Translations under genes and position numbers: made by a program
The notes under the pieces: generated by a model
Told to the model about the DNA's origin: nothing
Seen by the model: only the letters and a program-made list of their open reading frames with translations
Database searches by the model: none
Assembly: GCA_004020315.1 (NCBI GenBank)
Contig: SAQG01000019.1
Location: 45,611-109,610 of the forward strand
Source: Mesorhizobium sp.
Lineage (GTDB): Bacteria; Pseudomonadota; Alphaproteobacteria; Rhizobiales; Rhizobiaceae
Reading direction: 5' to 3'
Length of the DNA stretch: 64,000 bases
In this document: piece after piece, positions 42,429 to 51,414 of the stretch
Layout: each line of letters starts with the position of its first letter
Position numbering within the stretch: the stretch's first letter is position 1

Positions 42429-42881
42429 GTGAAGAACGCTAAGAAGAAACGGCTGTCGGCCTATCTCGACCCTCACGTCATGAAAGCGCTCGCCGACTAC
42501 GCGGCGCGGCGCGACGTTTCCCTGTCGCTGATCGCCGAGGCGGCGATCGCCTCGTTCCTGTCACCGGATGCCGATGAGCGGAAGGAGGCGGCAGTTGCCA
42601 GGCGCCTCGACCAGATCGACCGGCGTGTGCAGCGCGTCGAGCGTGACGTCGGCATCACCATCGAGACGTTAGCGCTGTTCATCCGTTTTTGGCTCAGCTC
42701 GACCCCGGCTTTGCCGGAATCTGCGCAGGCCGAAGCCCGCGCGAAAGGACTGCAGCGCTATGACCGATTCGTCGACGCACTTGGCCGCAGACTGAGCAAA
42801 GGGCCAAAACTCAGGCAGGAGATCGCCGAGGACGTCCCGCCGGCATCGCGCGCCGACGCGGATGATTTGACAGCGAGATAG
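42429..42881 (+). CDS. CopG/ribbon-helix-helix protein of the tra-trb operon
   Basis: 150 residues from GTG 42429. The first 45 residues form a ribbon-helix-helix: KKRLSAYLDPHVMKALADYA then RRDVSLSLIAEAAIASFL. A predicted coiled coil (RLDQIDRRVQRVERDVGI) and a hydrophobic segment (ALFIRFWLSSTPAL) follow. The same small gene sits between traG and trbB in most alphaproteobacterial elements of this kind and may repress the operon. There is a 162-bp gap to trbB. Confidence 0.85.
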   Translation: MKNAKKKRLSAYLDPHVMKALADYAARRDVSLSLIAEAAIASFLSPDADERKEAAVARRLDQIDRRVQRVERDVGITIETLALFIRFWLSSTPALPESAQAEARAKGLQRYDRFVDALGRRLSKGPKLRQEIAEDVPPASRADADDLTAR

Positions 42882-43043
42882 ATAGTGGAGGCGAGCCGCG
42901 AGAGCGCAGCGCCGCCTTTCGCAAGTCTCTTTAGGCCGCAGTGCGATTGCTCGATTTGCTTGTTGCAAAGCCACCATTCCTGCCTCTTCTAATCATCCCC
43001 GATCGCGGCACGAACCAGTTCGCCGCAAGCAACGGGGACCATC

Positions 43044-44057
43044 ATGGCAGTCACTCATGCCGGTAAAGAAGCAGTATCGCGCGGGGCGCGCATGCTGCGC
43101 ACGGCACTCGGCCCGGCCATCGCCGGTTTCCTCGAAGACCCGGCAATCGTCGAGGTGATGCTCAACCCGGACGGGCGGCTCTGGGTCGACCGACTGAAGG
43201 AAGGACTTGTCGCCACCAACGAAATTCTGATCCCCGCCGATGGCGAGCGGATCGTCCGGCTGGTCGCACACCATGTCGGCGCCGAGGTGCATCCTGCCAG
43301 CCCGCGGGTGTCGGCCGAACTGCCGGAGACCGGGGAGCGTTTCGAGGGCCTGCTGCCGCCTGTTGTCACGGCACCCACCTTTGCCATCCGTAAGCCCGCC
43401 GTCGCAGTGTTCACGCTCCAAGACTACGTTGCCGCTGGCATCATGACGGAGAGCCATGCCGGTGTTCTAAGGTTCGGCGTTGATCAGCGCAAAAACCTGC
43501 TGGTCGCCGGCGGCACGTCGACCGGCAAGACAACGCTTGTCAACGCGCTGCTGGCGGAGGTCGCCAAAACGTCCGATCGCGTCGTGTTGATCGAAGACAC
43601 ACGAGAACTGCAGTGCGCGGCACCCAATCTGGTCGCGCTGCGCACCAAGGATGGCATCGCCTCGCTGTCCGATCTGGTGAAGTCATCGCTGAGGCTTCGT
43701 CCCGACCGTATTCCGATCGGCGAGGTGCGTGGCGCAGAAGCCCTCGATCTGCTGAAAGCCTGGGGCACCGGCCATCCCGGCGGCATTGGCACCATCCATG
43801 CCAACTCCGCCCTCGGCGCACTGCGTCGACTTGAGCAGCTCGTGCAGGAGGCTGTCGTTACGGTTCCGCGCGCGCTGATCGCCGACACCATCGATCTCAT
43901 CGCCGTCCTCGCAGGCCGCGGCTCGGCCCGACGCCTTGTCGAGATCGCACTCATCGACGGTATCGATCCTGCCACCGGCGATTATCGAACGCAGGATGCC
44001 AAGCTCGAAACCGAACCAACCGACGAATCCCCCAGCCCCCATGGAGCCGCAGAATGA
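43044..44057 (+). CDS. trbB: Conjugal transfer ATPase TrbB (VirB11-like)
   Basis: 337 residues of the secretion-ATPase family. N-terminal domain with VEVMLNPDGRLWVDRLKEG, then Walker A VAGGTSTGKTTLVNALL with K162, the Asp box VVLIEDTRELQC, Walker B-like RIPIGEVRGAEALDLL and the His box GHPGGIGTIHANS. It energises pilus assembly and substrate transfer from the cytoplasmic face. GGGGA precedes the ATG. Its stop overlaps the trbC start by ATGA. Confidence 0.95.
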   Translation: MAVTHAGKEAVSRGARMLRTALGPAIAGFLEDPAIVEVMLNPDGRLWVDRLKEGLVATNEILIPADGERIVRLVAHHVGAEVHPASPRVSAELPETGERFEGLLPPVVTAPTFAIRKPAVAVFTLQDYVAAGIMTESHAGVLRFGVDQRKNLLVAGGTSTGKTTLVNALLAEVAKTSDRVVLIEDTRELQCAAPNLVALRTKDGIASLSDLVKSSLRLRPDRIPIGEVRGAEALDLLKAWGTGHPGGIGTIHANSALGALRRLEQLVQEAVVTVPRALIADTIDLIAVLAGRGSARRLVEIALIDGIDPATGDYRTQDAKLETEPTDESPSPHGAAE

Positions 44058-44404
44058 ATCCGATCCGCTTCACTTCATTGTCTAGCCCTAGGTTTAGTGC
44101 GGTGCTGCCGCTGGCTGCGTCGACTGCTGCGGTCATGACTATGATGATCGCGCCCGCATATGCAGCCGGGTCCTCCATGCCGTGGGAGGAGCCGCTTCAA
44201 CAGATCCTCGAATCGATCGAGGGACCGGTTGCCAAGATCGTGGCGGTGATCATCATCATCGTCACCGGCCTGTCGCTCGCCTTCGGCGACACGTCGGGCG
44301 GATTTCGCCGGCTGATCCAGATCGTGTTCGGGCTGTCGATTGCCTTCGCGGCGAGTTCTTTCTTTCTCTCGTTCTTCTCCTTCGGCGGCGGAGCGCTGAT
44401 CTGA
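44054..44404 (+). CDS. trbC: Conjugative pilin TrbC (VirB2-like)
   Basis: 116 residues. Long signal peptide ending near AYAAGSS, then a two-helix pilin core: AKIVAVIIIIVTGLSLAFG and FGLSIAFAASSFFLSFF. It is the main pilus subunit and the substrate of TraF, which trims and cyclises it. It overlaps trbB (ATGA) and shares the TGATG junction with trbD. The length before processing is normal. Confidence 0.92.
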   Translation: MNPIRFTSLSSPRFSAVLPLAASTAAVMTMMIAPAYAAGSSMPWEEPLQQILESIEGPVAKIVAVIIIIVTGLSLAFGDTSGGFRRLIQIVFGLSIAFAASSFFLSFFSFGGGALI

Positions 44405-44667
44405 TGGATGAGGACATCCGCGGTTTCTTCGCACCGGTGCATCGCGCGCTCACCGAACCGATTCTGCTCGGCGGCGCACCCCGCGCGGTCGCCATCGCCA
44501 TTGGCACCCTGGCTGGCGCGGTTGGCCTGGGCCTGAGGCTCTGGATTGCCGGACTGGTCATCTGGGCGATTGGCCATTTTGCGGCCGTCTGGGCCGCCAG
44601 GCGCGACGCGCAGTTCGTCGATGTCGTTCGCCGGCACCTGCGCTATCCCGCCCATCTCGGCTGCTGA
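44404..44667 (+). CDS. trbD: Conjugal transfer protein TrbD (VirB3-like)
   Basis: 87 residues, starting MDEDIRGFFAPVHRALTEPI. The segment RALTEPILLGGAPRAVAI is the VirB3/TrbD signature. Two membrane helices follow (AIAIGTLAGAVGLGLRLWIA and GLVIWAIGHFAAVW). The ATG uses the last base of the trbC stop. It helps anchor the TrbE ATPase. Confidence 0.93.
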   Translation: MDEDIRGFFAPVHRALTEPILLGGAPRAVAIAIGTLAGAVGLGLRLWIAGLVIWAIGHFAAVWAARRDAQFVDVVRRHLRYPAHLGC

Positions 44668-44680
44668 GAGGTTCTTCGCC

Positions 44681-47179
44681 ATGATGAACCTCGCTGAATA
44701 CCGCAAGCGCTCGTCCAGGCTCGCCGACTATCTGCCCTGGGCCGCTCTCGTGGCGCCGGGTGTGACACTCAACAAGGACGGCAGTTTCCAACGAACGGCG
44801 CGCTTTCGCGGTCCCGATCTGGACTCCGCCACGCCAGCCGAGCTGGTCGGCACCACGGCGCGGCTGAATAACGCGCTGCGCCGTCTTGGCTCCGGCTGGG
44901 CCATCTTTGTCGAGGCACAGCGCAACCCAGCCACCGACTATCCCAACAGTAGGTTTCCCGATAGCGCATCTGCCCTCCTCGACCTTGAGCGGCGCGAGCA
45001 GTTCGAAGCCTCCGGTGTGCTGTTCGAGAGCAGCTATTTCCTCACCTTCGTCTGGTTGCCGCCCGCTGAGGAAGCATCCCGGATCGAGAGCTGGCTTTAC
45101 GAAGGCCGGGACAAAAGCGGCGTCGATCCGTGGGAACTCCTGAGGAGTTTTGTCGACCGCACCGGCCGCATGCTGAACCTGGTCGAAGGGTTTGTCCCCG
45201 AATCCGCCTGGCTCGATGACGTCGAGACGCTCACCTATCTGCATTCCTGCATTTCCACCAAGCGCCATCGGGTTCGAATCCCAGAAACGCCGATGCACCT
45301 GGACGCGCTGCTTCCCGATCAGCCGTTCGCCGGTGGGCTTGAGCCGCGGCTCGGCGATGTCCATCTGCGCACCCTCACCATCACCGGATTCCCGACGACC
45401 ACTTTTCCGGGGGTCCTCGACGATCTCAATCGGCTCGCTTTCCCCTACCGCTGGTCGACGCGGGCGATCATGCTCGACAAGACTGACGCGACTAAGTTGG
45501 TGACGAAGATCCGCCGCCAGTGGTTTGCCAAACGCAAGTCAGTCGCAGCGATCCTCAAGGAGGTGATGACCAACGAGGCGTCCGTCCTTGTCGACACCGA
45601 CGCCGCGAACAAGGCGGCCGATGCCGACGCAGCGCTGCAGGACCTCGGATCCGACCAGATCGGCGAAGCCTATGTCACCGCTTCCGTGACGGTTTGGGAT
45701 GCCGATCCATCGATTGCCAACGAAAAGCTGCGGCTGGTGGAAAAGATCATCCAGGGCAGGGACTTCACGTCCATTGCCGAAGGGGTCAATGCCATCGAGG
45801 CATGGCTCGGAAGCATCCCGGGTAACGTCTATGCGAATGTGCGCCAGCCGCCGCTGTCGACGCTCAACCTCGCTCACATGATCCCGCTCTCTGCCGTCTG
45901 GGCAGGTCCGGTGGACGACGAGCATTTTGGCGCGCCGCCGCTGTTCTTCGCGAGAACCGAAGGCGCCACGCCATTTCGGTTCAGCCTGCATGTTGGCGAT
46001 GTCGGTCACACCCTCGTTGTCGGTCCAACAGGGGCCGGCAAGTCGGTCCTGTTGGCAATGATGGCACTGCAATTCCGGCGCTACGAGAACAATCAGATTT
46101 TTGCCTTCGACTTCGGCGGCTCGATCCGTGCGGCCATGCTGGCCATGGATGGCGACTGGCACAATCTTGGCGGCAACGCTTCAAGCGGGCAGGGGCGTGA
46201 CCATCCACTCGCTCTGACAAATCTGTCAGACGACATCGATGCCGTTGCCTTGCAGCCGCTTGCCCACGTTCATCAGACATCCGAGCGCGCATGGGCGGCC
46301 GATTGGCTCGTTGACATTCTTTTGCGCGAGGGCGTCCCTATCACGCCGCAGGTAAGGGAATATCTCTGGTCGGCGCTGACCTCGCTCGCCTCCGCCCCGG
46401 TCGAGGAGCGGACGCTGACCGGCCTTACCGTCCTCTTGCAATCGTCGGCGCTGAAGCAGGCGTTACGGCCCTATTGCATAGGCGGTCCCTACGGCCGGCT
46501 GCTCGACGCCGAGCACGAGCACCTCGGCCAAGCATCGGTCCAGGCTTTCGAGACCGAAGGGCTGATCGGCACTGGAGCCGCGCCGGCCGTGCTCGCCTAT
46601 CTCTTCCACCGCATCGAGCATCGTATGGACGGCCGCCCGACGCTGCTCATCATCGATGAGGGCTGGCTTGCGCTGGACGATGGCGGGTTCGCCGATCAGC
46701 TCCGTGAATGGTTGAAGACGCTCAGGAAGAAAAACGCTTCCGTCATCTTCGCCACACAGTCGCTGTCGGACATCGCCGGCAGCACGATCGCGCCGGCCAT
46801 TGTCGAGAGCTGCCCGACGCGCCTCTTCCTTCCCAACGAGCGCGCCATAGAACCGCAGATTACCGCGATCTATCGCCGCTTCGGCCTGAACGACCGCCAG
46901 ATCGAGATCGTCGCCAGGGCGACCCCGAAGCGCGATTATTACTGCCAGTCGCGGCGTGGCAACCGGCTGTTCGAACTAGGCCTTGGTCCCGTCGCGCTGG
47001 CGCTCTGTGCTGCATCTTCGAAGTCTGACCAGGCGGCAATCGACGCGATCATCGCCGAGGGCGACAGGCGGCACTTCGTCAAGGCCTGGCTTACGAACTG
47101 CGGTCTTTCCTGGGCGGCCGGCCTCATTCCCGATCTCACTAACGTCATCGACCAATCCGCAAAGGAGGTTCCCTCATGA
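44681..47179 (+). CDS. trbE: Conjugal transfer ATPase TrbE (VirB4-like)
   Basis: 832 residues from the first of two adjacent ATGs (44681, 44684), with AGAGG upstream. This is the largest and most conserved ATPase of the channel. Walker A is VVGPTGAGKSVLLAMM with K454, Walker B is LLIIDEGWLALDDG with D659 and E660, and a VirB4 C-terminal motif ATQSLSDIAGS follows. The N-terminal CagE/VirB4 domain spans about residues 150-400. A longer ORF extends upstream into trbD in another frame but lacks a ribosome site. Its stop overlaps trbJ. Confidence 0.95.
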   Translation: MMNLAEYRKRSSRLADYLPWAALVAPGVTLNKDGSFQRTARFRGPDLDSATPAELVGTTARLNNALRRLGSGWAIFVEAQRNPATDYPNSRFPDSASALLDLERREQFEASGVLFESSYFLTFVWLPPAEEASRIESWLYEGRDKSGVDPWELLRSFVDRTGRMLNLVEGFVPESAWLDDVETLTYLHSCISTKRHRVRIPETPMHLDALLPDQPFAGGLEPRLGDVHLRTLTITGFPTTTFPGVLDDLNRLAFPYRWSTRAIMLDKTDATKLVTKIRRQWFAKRKSVAAILKEVMTNEASVLVDTDAANKAADADAALQDLGSDQIGEAYVTASVTVWDADPSIANEKLRLVEKIIQGRDFTSIAEGVNAIEAWLGSIPGNVYANVRQPPLSTLNLAHMIPLSAVWAGPVDDEHFGAPPLFFARTEGATPFRFSLHVGDVGHTLVVGPTGAGKSVLLAMMALQFRRYENNQIFAFDFGGSIRAAMLAMDGDWHNLGGNASSGQGRDHPLALTNLSDDIDAVALQPLAHVHQTSERAWAADWLVDILLREGVPITPQVREYLWSALTSLASAPVEERTLTGLTVLLQSSALKQALRPYCIGGPYGRLLDAEHEHLGQASVQAFETEGLIGTGAAPAVLAYLFHRIEHRMDGRPTLLIIDEGWLALDDGGFADQLREWLKTLRKKNASVIFATQSLSDIAGSTIAPAIVESCPTRLFLPNERAIEPQITAIYRRFGLNDRQIEIVARATPKRDYYCQSRRGNRLFELGLGPVALALCAASSKSDQAAIDAIIAEGDRRHFVKAWLTNCGLSWAAGLIPDLTNVIDQSAKEVPS

Positions 47180-47922
47180 GATCCATTCCTGCACGTTGCC
47201 GTTTCGGTCGCATGGCGGCTGGTGTGCTTGCCGTCGCCGTTGCGTTCTCTTCAAGTTCGGCATCGGCGCTGATCGTATTCGATCCCAGGAACTATGCCGA
47301 AAACCTGCTTTCGGCATCACGAGCCCTGGAGCAGATCAACAATCAGATCACCTCGCTTCACAACGAAGCACAGATGCTGATCAATCAGGCGAAGAACCTC
47401 ACCGCATTGCCGACCTCGCTGCTTGGCCAGATCGAAGGCAATTTCTCGCAGATGAAGAGCCTGCTCGGCGAGGCAAACAAGCTCGCCTACAGCGTCCAGG
47501 ATATCGAGAGTCAGTTTGAGTCGACCTACCAGCAGTTCGGGTCGGATCTTACCAGCCAGCAGCTTGTCGATAACGCGCGTCAACGCTGGCAGACCTCCTT
47601 GTCGGCTTTTGAGCATTCGTTGAAAGTCGGCGCCGTCGCCGTCGAAAACATCGAGGGGACGCAACAGCAGACCAGTTCTCTGGTCGGCGCCAGCCAGTCC
47701 GCCGTCGGCGTCCTGCAGGCCACGCAAGCCGGCAACCAGCTTCTCGCCGTGCAGGCGAAGCAGTTTGCCGACCTCACCGCGATGCTGGCAGCACAAGGAA
47801 GGGCTGAAGCCCTTGATCAGGCAAGCAAGGCCGCAGCGCAGGAGCAGGCACGAGAGCAGTTCAGCCGCTTCATGACGGGCAGCAGATACAGCCCGTCATC
47901 CGTAAAGATGTTCCACGACTGA
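47176..47922 (+). CDS. trbJ: Conjugal transfer protein TrbJ (VirB5-like)
   Basis: A 248-residue periplasmic minor pilus protein. The signal peptide is residues 1-34 (MAAGVLAVAVAFSSSSASA, then LIVFDPRNYAENLL, the TrbJ signature). The mature protein is almost all helical with heptad-like patterns (LEQINNQITSLHNEAQMLIN), as in VirB5. It is coupled to trbE by ATGA overlap. Confidence 0.92.
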   Translation: MRSIPARCRFGRMAAGVLAVAVAFSSSSASALIVFDPRNYAENLLSASRALEQINNQITSLHNEAQMLINQAKNLTALPTSLLGQIEGNFSQMKSLLGEANKLAYSVQDIESQFESTYQQFGSDLTSQQLVDNARQRWQTSLSAFEHSLKVGAVAVENIEGTQQQTSSLVGASQSAVGVLQATQAGNQLLAVQAKQFADLTAMLAAQGRAEALDQASKAAAQEQAREQFSRFMTGSRYSPSSVKMFHD

Positions 47923-47934
47923 GGCGAGAGTCGC

Positions 47935-48297
47935 ATGAATTTCAAGATCGCCGCCCGGATGACAGTCGTTCTTGCCCTTGGCGCCGCCATGACCGCCGCA
48001 TTCATGGCGTTGCGCGGCGACGGCTCGCAGGACGCGTCCTCCCCGCGCTCCCCACATCCGGGCGGCGAGCCGGCCAAGATCGAACTTGCCCGATGCCGGG
48101 ACATCGGAATGGCCGCAATTGCCGACGAGGCCTGCAGTAAGGCCTGGGCGCAAAACCGCCGGCGTTTCCTGCGCCCCTCCCGGCCCGCAGCACCATACGT
48201 GCCTCTATCGACCGATGAAGACCAGAGCCGGCTCCTGCCGCTGTCGACGCCGCTCGGCGCGGAAGACCAAACTCGCCCGAATACGGTGGCGCCATGA
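47935..48297 (+). CDS. TrbK-like putative entry-exclusion protein
   Basis: 120 residues. An N-terminal signal or anchor (RMTVVLALGAAMTAAFMAL) is followed by a Ser/Pro-rich linker and the motif IELARCRDIGMAAIADEAC plus SKAWAQNRRRFL. Two cysteines bracket that motif. This is the alternative TrbK seen between trbJ and trbL in alphaproteobacteria. It is thought to block redundant mating into cells already holding the element. It lies 12 bp after trbJ and overlaps trbL by ATGA. Confidence 0.8.
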   Translation: MNFKIAARMTVVLALGAAMTAAFMALRGDGSQDASSPRSPHPGGEPAKIELARCRDIGMAAIADEACSKAWAQNRRRFLRPSRPAAPYVPLSTDEDQSRLLPLSTPLGAEDQTRPNTVAP

Positions 48298-49670
48298 ACG
48301 ACACAGGCGTCATCGACCGTTTTCTGGAGACTTTCACCCGCTACATCGATAGCGGCTTCGGCCTGCTTGGTGGGGATGTCGCATTCCTCACCTCCACCTT
48401 GATCGTCATTGACGTCACGCTGGCTGGCCTGTTCTGGGCCTGGGGCGCCGATGAAGACGTGCTGCATCGGCTGGTGAAGAAGACCCTCTATATCGGCTTC
48501 TTCGCCTTCATCATTGGCAACTTCAATCGTCTGGCCGGCCTCGTCTTCGAGGGCTTTTCGGGGCTCGGCCTGAAGGCCGGAGGATCGGCACTTTCTGGCT
48601 CCGCACTGCTGCAGCCAGGACGTGTCGCCCAAGTCGGCATAGACGCCGGCAGTCCCATGCTCGAGGCCGCCGGCGAGCTGATGGGCTACGTCTCGTTCTT
48701 CGAGAACTTCGTACAGATCATGGTGCTCATGATCGCCTGGGCGATCGTATTGATCGCCTTCTTCGTTCTCGCCGTCCAAATCTTCGTGACGCTCATAGAA
48801 TTCAAGCTGACGACACTAGCCGGCTTCGTGCTCATTCCCTTCGCGCTGTTCAACAAAACCGCCTTCCTCGCCGAAAAGGTGCTCGGCAACATCGTCGCCT
48901 CGGGCGTGAAAATCCTCGTGCTTGCCGTCATCGTCGGCATCGGCTCGGGCCTGTTCGGCGAGTTCACCGCCGGTTTCGGCGAGCAGCCAACCATCACGGA
49001 CGCGCTGTCTCTCGTGCTCGGCGCGCTGGCACTGATGGGCCTGTCGATCTTCGGCCCCGGTATTGCCACCGGCCTCGTCTCCGGTGCGCCGCAGCTCGGA
49101 GCAGGTGCGGCAGTGGGAACGGGTCTCGCCGCTGCCGGACTTGGTGCGGCCGGCTATATGGGAGCGCGCGCCGGACTGAGCGGCGCCGCCCGTACTATCG
49201 AAACCGGCGGGCGCATGACGGCGTCGGCCGCGCGCGGCGGAGCGCACGTAGCGGGCAGCACCTCGGCCGCCTATGGCCTTGCTGCCTCCACCTCCGGCCA
49301 ATCCGGTGCCGGAACCGTCGCCGCGGGCCTAGCCGGTGTTGCGAGTGCCGGCGCAGGCGCCGCCGCTCAGCCGATGAAGCGCGCCGCGTCACGCGCCACC
49401 GAAACCATCCGCTCCAGTTACCGGACCGGCCAGGCCAGGGCATGGACTGACACTGGCGGCCAGTCACCCGTCGCCGCTGCGGCTCAACCTGCCAATGGCG
49501 CGTCCATCGCCGGTTCTTCGGCTTCCTCGACCCCACCGGCCTGGGCAACACGCATGAAACGCAGCAGCGCGATGAGCCACGGCGCCAGCGTCGCCGCCCA
49601 TTCCGTGCGCTCCGGCGATCACGGTGGCGGCTCGATGAACGTCCCTCTCGATCAGGATGACCACAGATGA
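48294..49670 (+). CDS. trbL: Conjugal transfer protein TrbL (VirB6-like)
   Basis: A 458-residue polytopic inner-membrane protein. About six hydrophobic segments lie in residues 20-275 (for example STLIVIDVTLAGLFWAW and IMVLMIAWAIVLIAFFVLAV). The block LIEFKLTTLAGFVLIPFALF is the TrbL signature. The C-terminal 180 residues are Ala/Gly/Ser/Thr-rich and low-complexity, as is normal in this family. It overlaps its neighbours at both ends by ATGA. Confidence 0.93.
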   Translation: MNDTGVIDRFLETFTRYIDSGFGLLGGDVAFLTSTLIVIDVTLAGLFWAWGADEDVLHRLVKKTLYIGFFAFIIGNFNRLAGLVFEGFSGLGLKAGGSALSGSALLQPGRVAQVGIDAGSPMLEAAGELMGYVSFFENFVQIMVLMIAWAIVLIAFFVLAVQIFVTLIEFKLTTLAGFVLIPFALFNKTAFLAEKVLGNIVASGVKILVLAVIVGIGSGLFGEFTAGFGEQPTITDALSLVLGALALMGLSIFGPGIATGLVSGAPQLGAGAAVGTGLAAAGLGAAGYMGARAGLSGAARTIETGGRMTASAARGGAHVAGSTSAAYGLAASTSGQSGAGTVAAGLAGVASAGAGAAAQPMKRAASRATETIRSSYRTGQARAWTDTGGQSPVAAAAQPANGASIAGSSASSTPPAWATRMKRSSAMSHGASVAAHSVRSGDHGGGSMNVPLDQDDHR

Positions 49671-50353
49671 ACCTCTTCAGACGACCGTCGGTGCGCTATG
49701 CGCGTACGCCAGAACCGGAGACACCGTATCAGCGCGCAGCGCAGGTCTGGGACGAGCGCATCGGCTCGGCCCGCGTGCAGGCGAAAAACTGGCGGCTGAT
49801 GGCATTTGGTTCGCTCGTGCTGGCCGGCAGCTTCGCATCCGCCTTGGTCTGGCAGTCGACGCGCGGCTCCGTGGTTCCCTGGGTCGTACAAGTCGACAAG
49901 CTCGGCGAGGCGCAAGCGATCGCCCCGGCCGTTGCCGACTATCGGCCGAACGATCCTCAGATCGCATGGCATCTCGCCCGGTTCATAGAACAGGTCAGAA
50001 GTATTCCGGTCGACCCGGTCATCGTCCGTCAGAACTGGCTGCGCGCCTATGATTACACCACAGACCGAGGTGCCATTTCTCTCAACGATTACGCTCGGTT
50101 GAACGACCCTTTTGCCAAAGTTGGTAAACTCCAGATCGCAATCGAGGTTTCCAGCGTCATCCGGGCATCGCCGGACTCCTTCCGCGTCGCCTGGGTCGAG
50201 CGCCGCTACGAAAATGGCAGTCTGGCAAGCACAGAGCGCTGGACCGCCATCCTCACCATCGCGATTCAACAACCTCGCGACGCCGAACGGCTGAAGGCCA
50301 ATCCGCTCGGTATCTACGTCAACGCCATCAACTGGTCGAAGGAACTTTCATGA
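49667..50353 (+). CDS. trbF: Conjugal transfer protein TrbF (VirB8-like)
   Basis: 228 residues. Cytoplasmic N-terminus with RTPEPETPYQRAAQVWDERI, one membrane helix (LMAFGSLVLAGSFASALVW), then a periplasmic VirB8-like domain with WLRAYDYTTDRGAISLNDYA and ERWTAILTIAIQ. It is an assembly scaffold of the channel. ATGA overlaps occur with trbL and trbG. Confidence 0.93.
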   Translation: MNLFRRPSVRYARTPEPETPYQRAAQVWDERIGSARVQAKNWRLMAFGSLVLAGSFASALVWQSTRGSVVPWVVQVDKLGEAQAIAPAVADYRPNDPQIAWHLARFIEQVRSIPVDPVIVRQNWLRAYDYTTDRGAISLNDYARLNDPFAKVGKLQIAIEVSSVIRASPDSFRVAWVERRYENGSLASTERWTAILTIAIQQPRDAERLKANPLGIYVNAINWSKELS

Positions 50354-51414
50354 TGTGTGCGCCACGAACATTCAAAACGACAAGACGCACCGCCCGCAAC
50401 GTGACAAAGGCGCATGTGTTAGCCCTGACACTGCTGTCGGCGACCGCGCTGGGAGGTTGCGCCTCAAAAAAATACATTCCGCCCGAGATCCAATATGATG
50501 ATGCCAAGCCTGCGGTGCAGAAGGCCGACCCGCCTGGTCCGGTGAAGGTGGTGGAGCTGCCGAAACCGCTTCCGCTTCCCGGCCAGTTGAAGCCGCTCGA
50601 GAGCGGCAAAATGAATTCAGAGTCGGCCGATCCGAAACAGCGGATCAGCCAAGCCAATGAGGCTGCACGAATGCAGCCCGTCCGCGACGGTTTCGTCAAT
50701 GCGATCCAACTCTATCCCTGGAGCGAGGGCGCGCTCTATCAGATCTATGCCGCGCCTGGTCAGGTCACCGACATCGCACTCCAGCCCGGCGAACAACTCG
50801 TCGGCACTGGGCCAGTCGCCGCCGGCGACACGGTGCGCTGGATCATCGGCGATACGCAGAGTGGCGCAGGGGATCGGCAGCAGGTCCACATTCTCGTCAA
50901 GCCGACGCGGCCCAATCTGCAGACCAATCTCGTCATCAACAGCGACCGCCGCACCTACCATCTCGAGCTGCGATCGACTGAAAAGACCTATATGGCGTCC
51001 GTGTCCTGGCAATATCCGCAGGATCAACTGATCGCGCTGCGGCGCCAAAACAGGCAGGCTGCCGCTGCCCAGCCGGTCGCGTCCGGGGTCGACATTCAGA
51101 AGCTCAACTTCCGCTATCGCATCGAGGGCGACGCTGCACCCTGGAAGCCGCTCCGCGCCTTCGACGACGGTGCAAAAGTCTATATCGAGTTTCCGTCGGG
51201 CATTGGGCAGGGTGAAATGCCGCCGCTCTTTGTCGTCGGCCCATCGGGCGGCTCTGAGTTGGTCAACTACCGCGCCCGGCAAAACTACTATGTCGTGGAC
51301 CGGCTGTTCGCCGCCGCCGAATTGAGGCTCGGCGACAAGACGAGCGAAAAGCGCGTTCGGATCGTGCGCACCGACGGAAAACGGCCCCAGCGTAGCGTGG
51401 GGTTGTTCAGATGA
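50350..51414 (+). CDS. trbG: Conjugal transfer protein TrbG (VirB9-like lipoprotein)
   Basis: 354 residues. The signal segment contains the lipobox ATALGGC, so the protein is probably lipid-anchored. VirB9/CagX features are IQLYPWSEGALYQIYAAPGQ, VTDIALQPGEQLV, RTYHLELRSTEKTYMASVSW and the C-terminal PPLFVVGPSGGSELVNYR. It forms the outer-membrane core with TrbI. A start three codons in or later is possible, but the ATGA overlap with trbF supports 50350. Confidence 0.93.
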   Translation: MMCAPRTFKTTRRTARNVTKAHVLALTLLSATALGGCASKKYIPPEIQYDDAKPAVQKADPPGPVKVVELPKPLPLPGQLKPLESGKMNSESADPKQRISQANEAARMQPVRDGFVNAIQLYPWSEGALYQIYAAPGQVTDIALQPGEQLVGTGPVAAGDTVRWIIGDTQSGAGDRQQVHILVKPTRPNLQTNLVINSDRRTYHLELRSTEKTYMASVSWQYPQDQLIALRRQNRQAAAAQPVASGVDIQKLNFRYRIEGDAAPWKPLRAFDDGAKVYIEFPSGIGQGEMPPLFVVGPSGGSELVNYRARQNYYVVDRLFAAAELRLGDKTSEKRVRIVRTDGKRPQRSVGLFR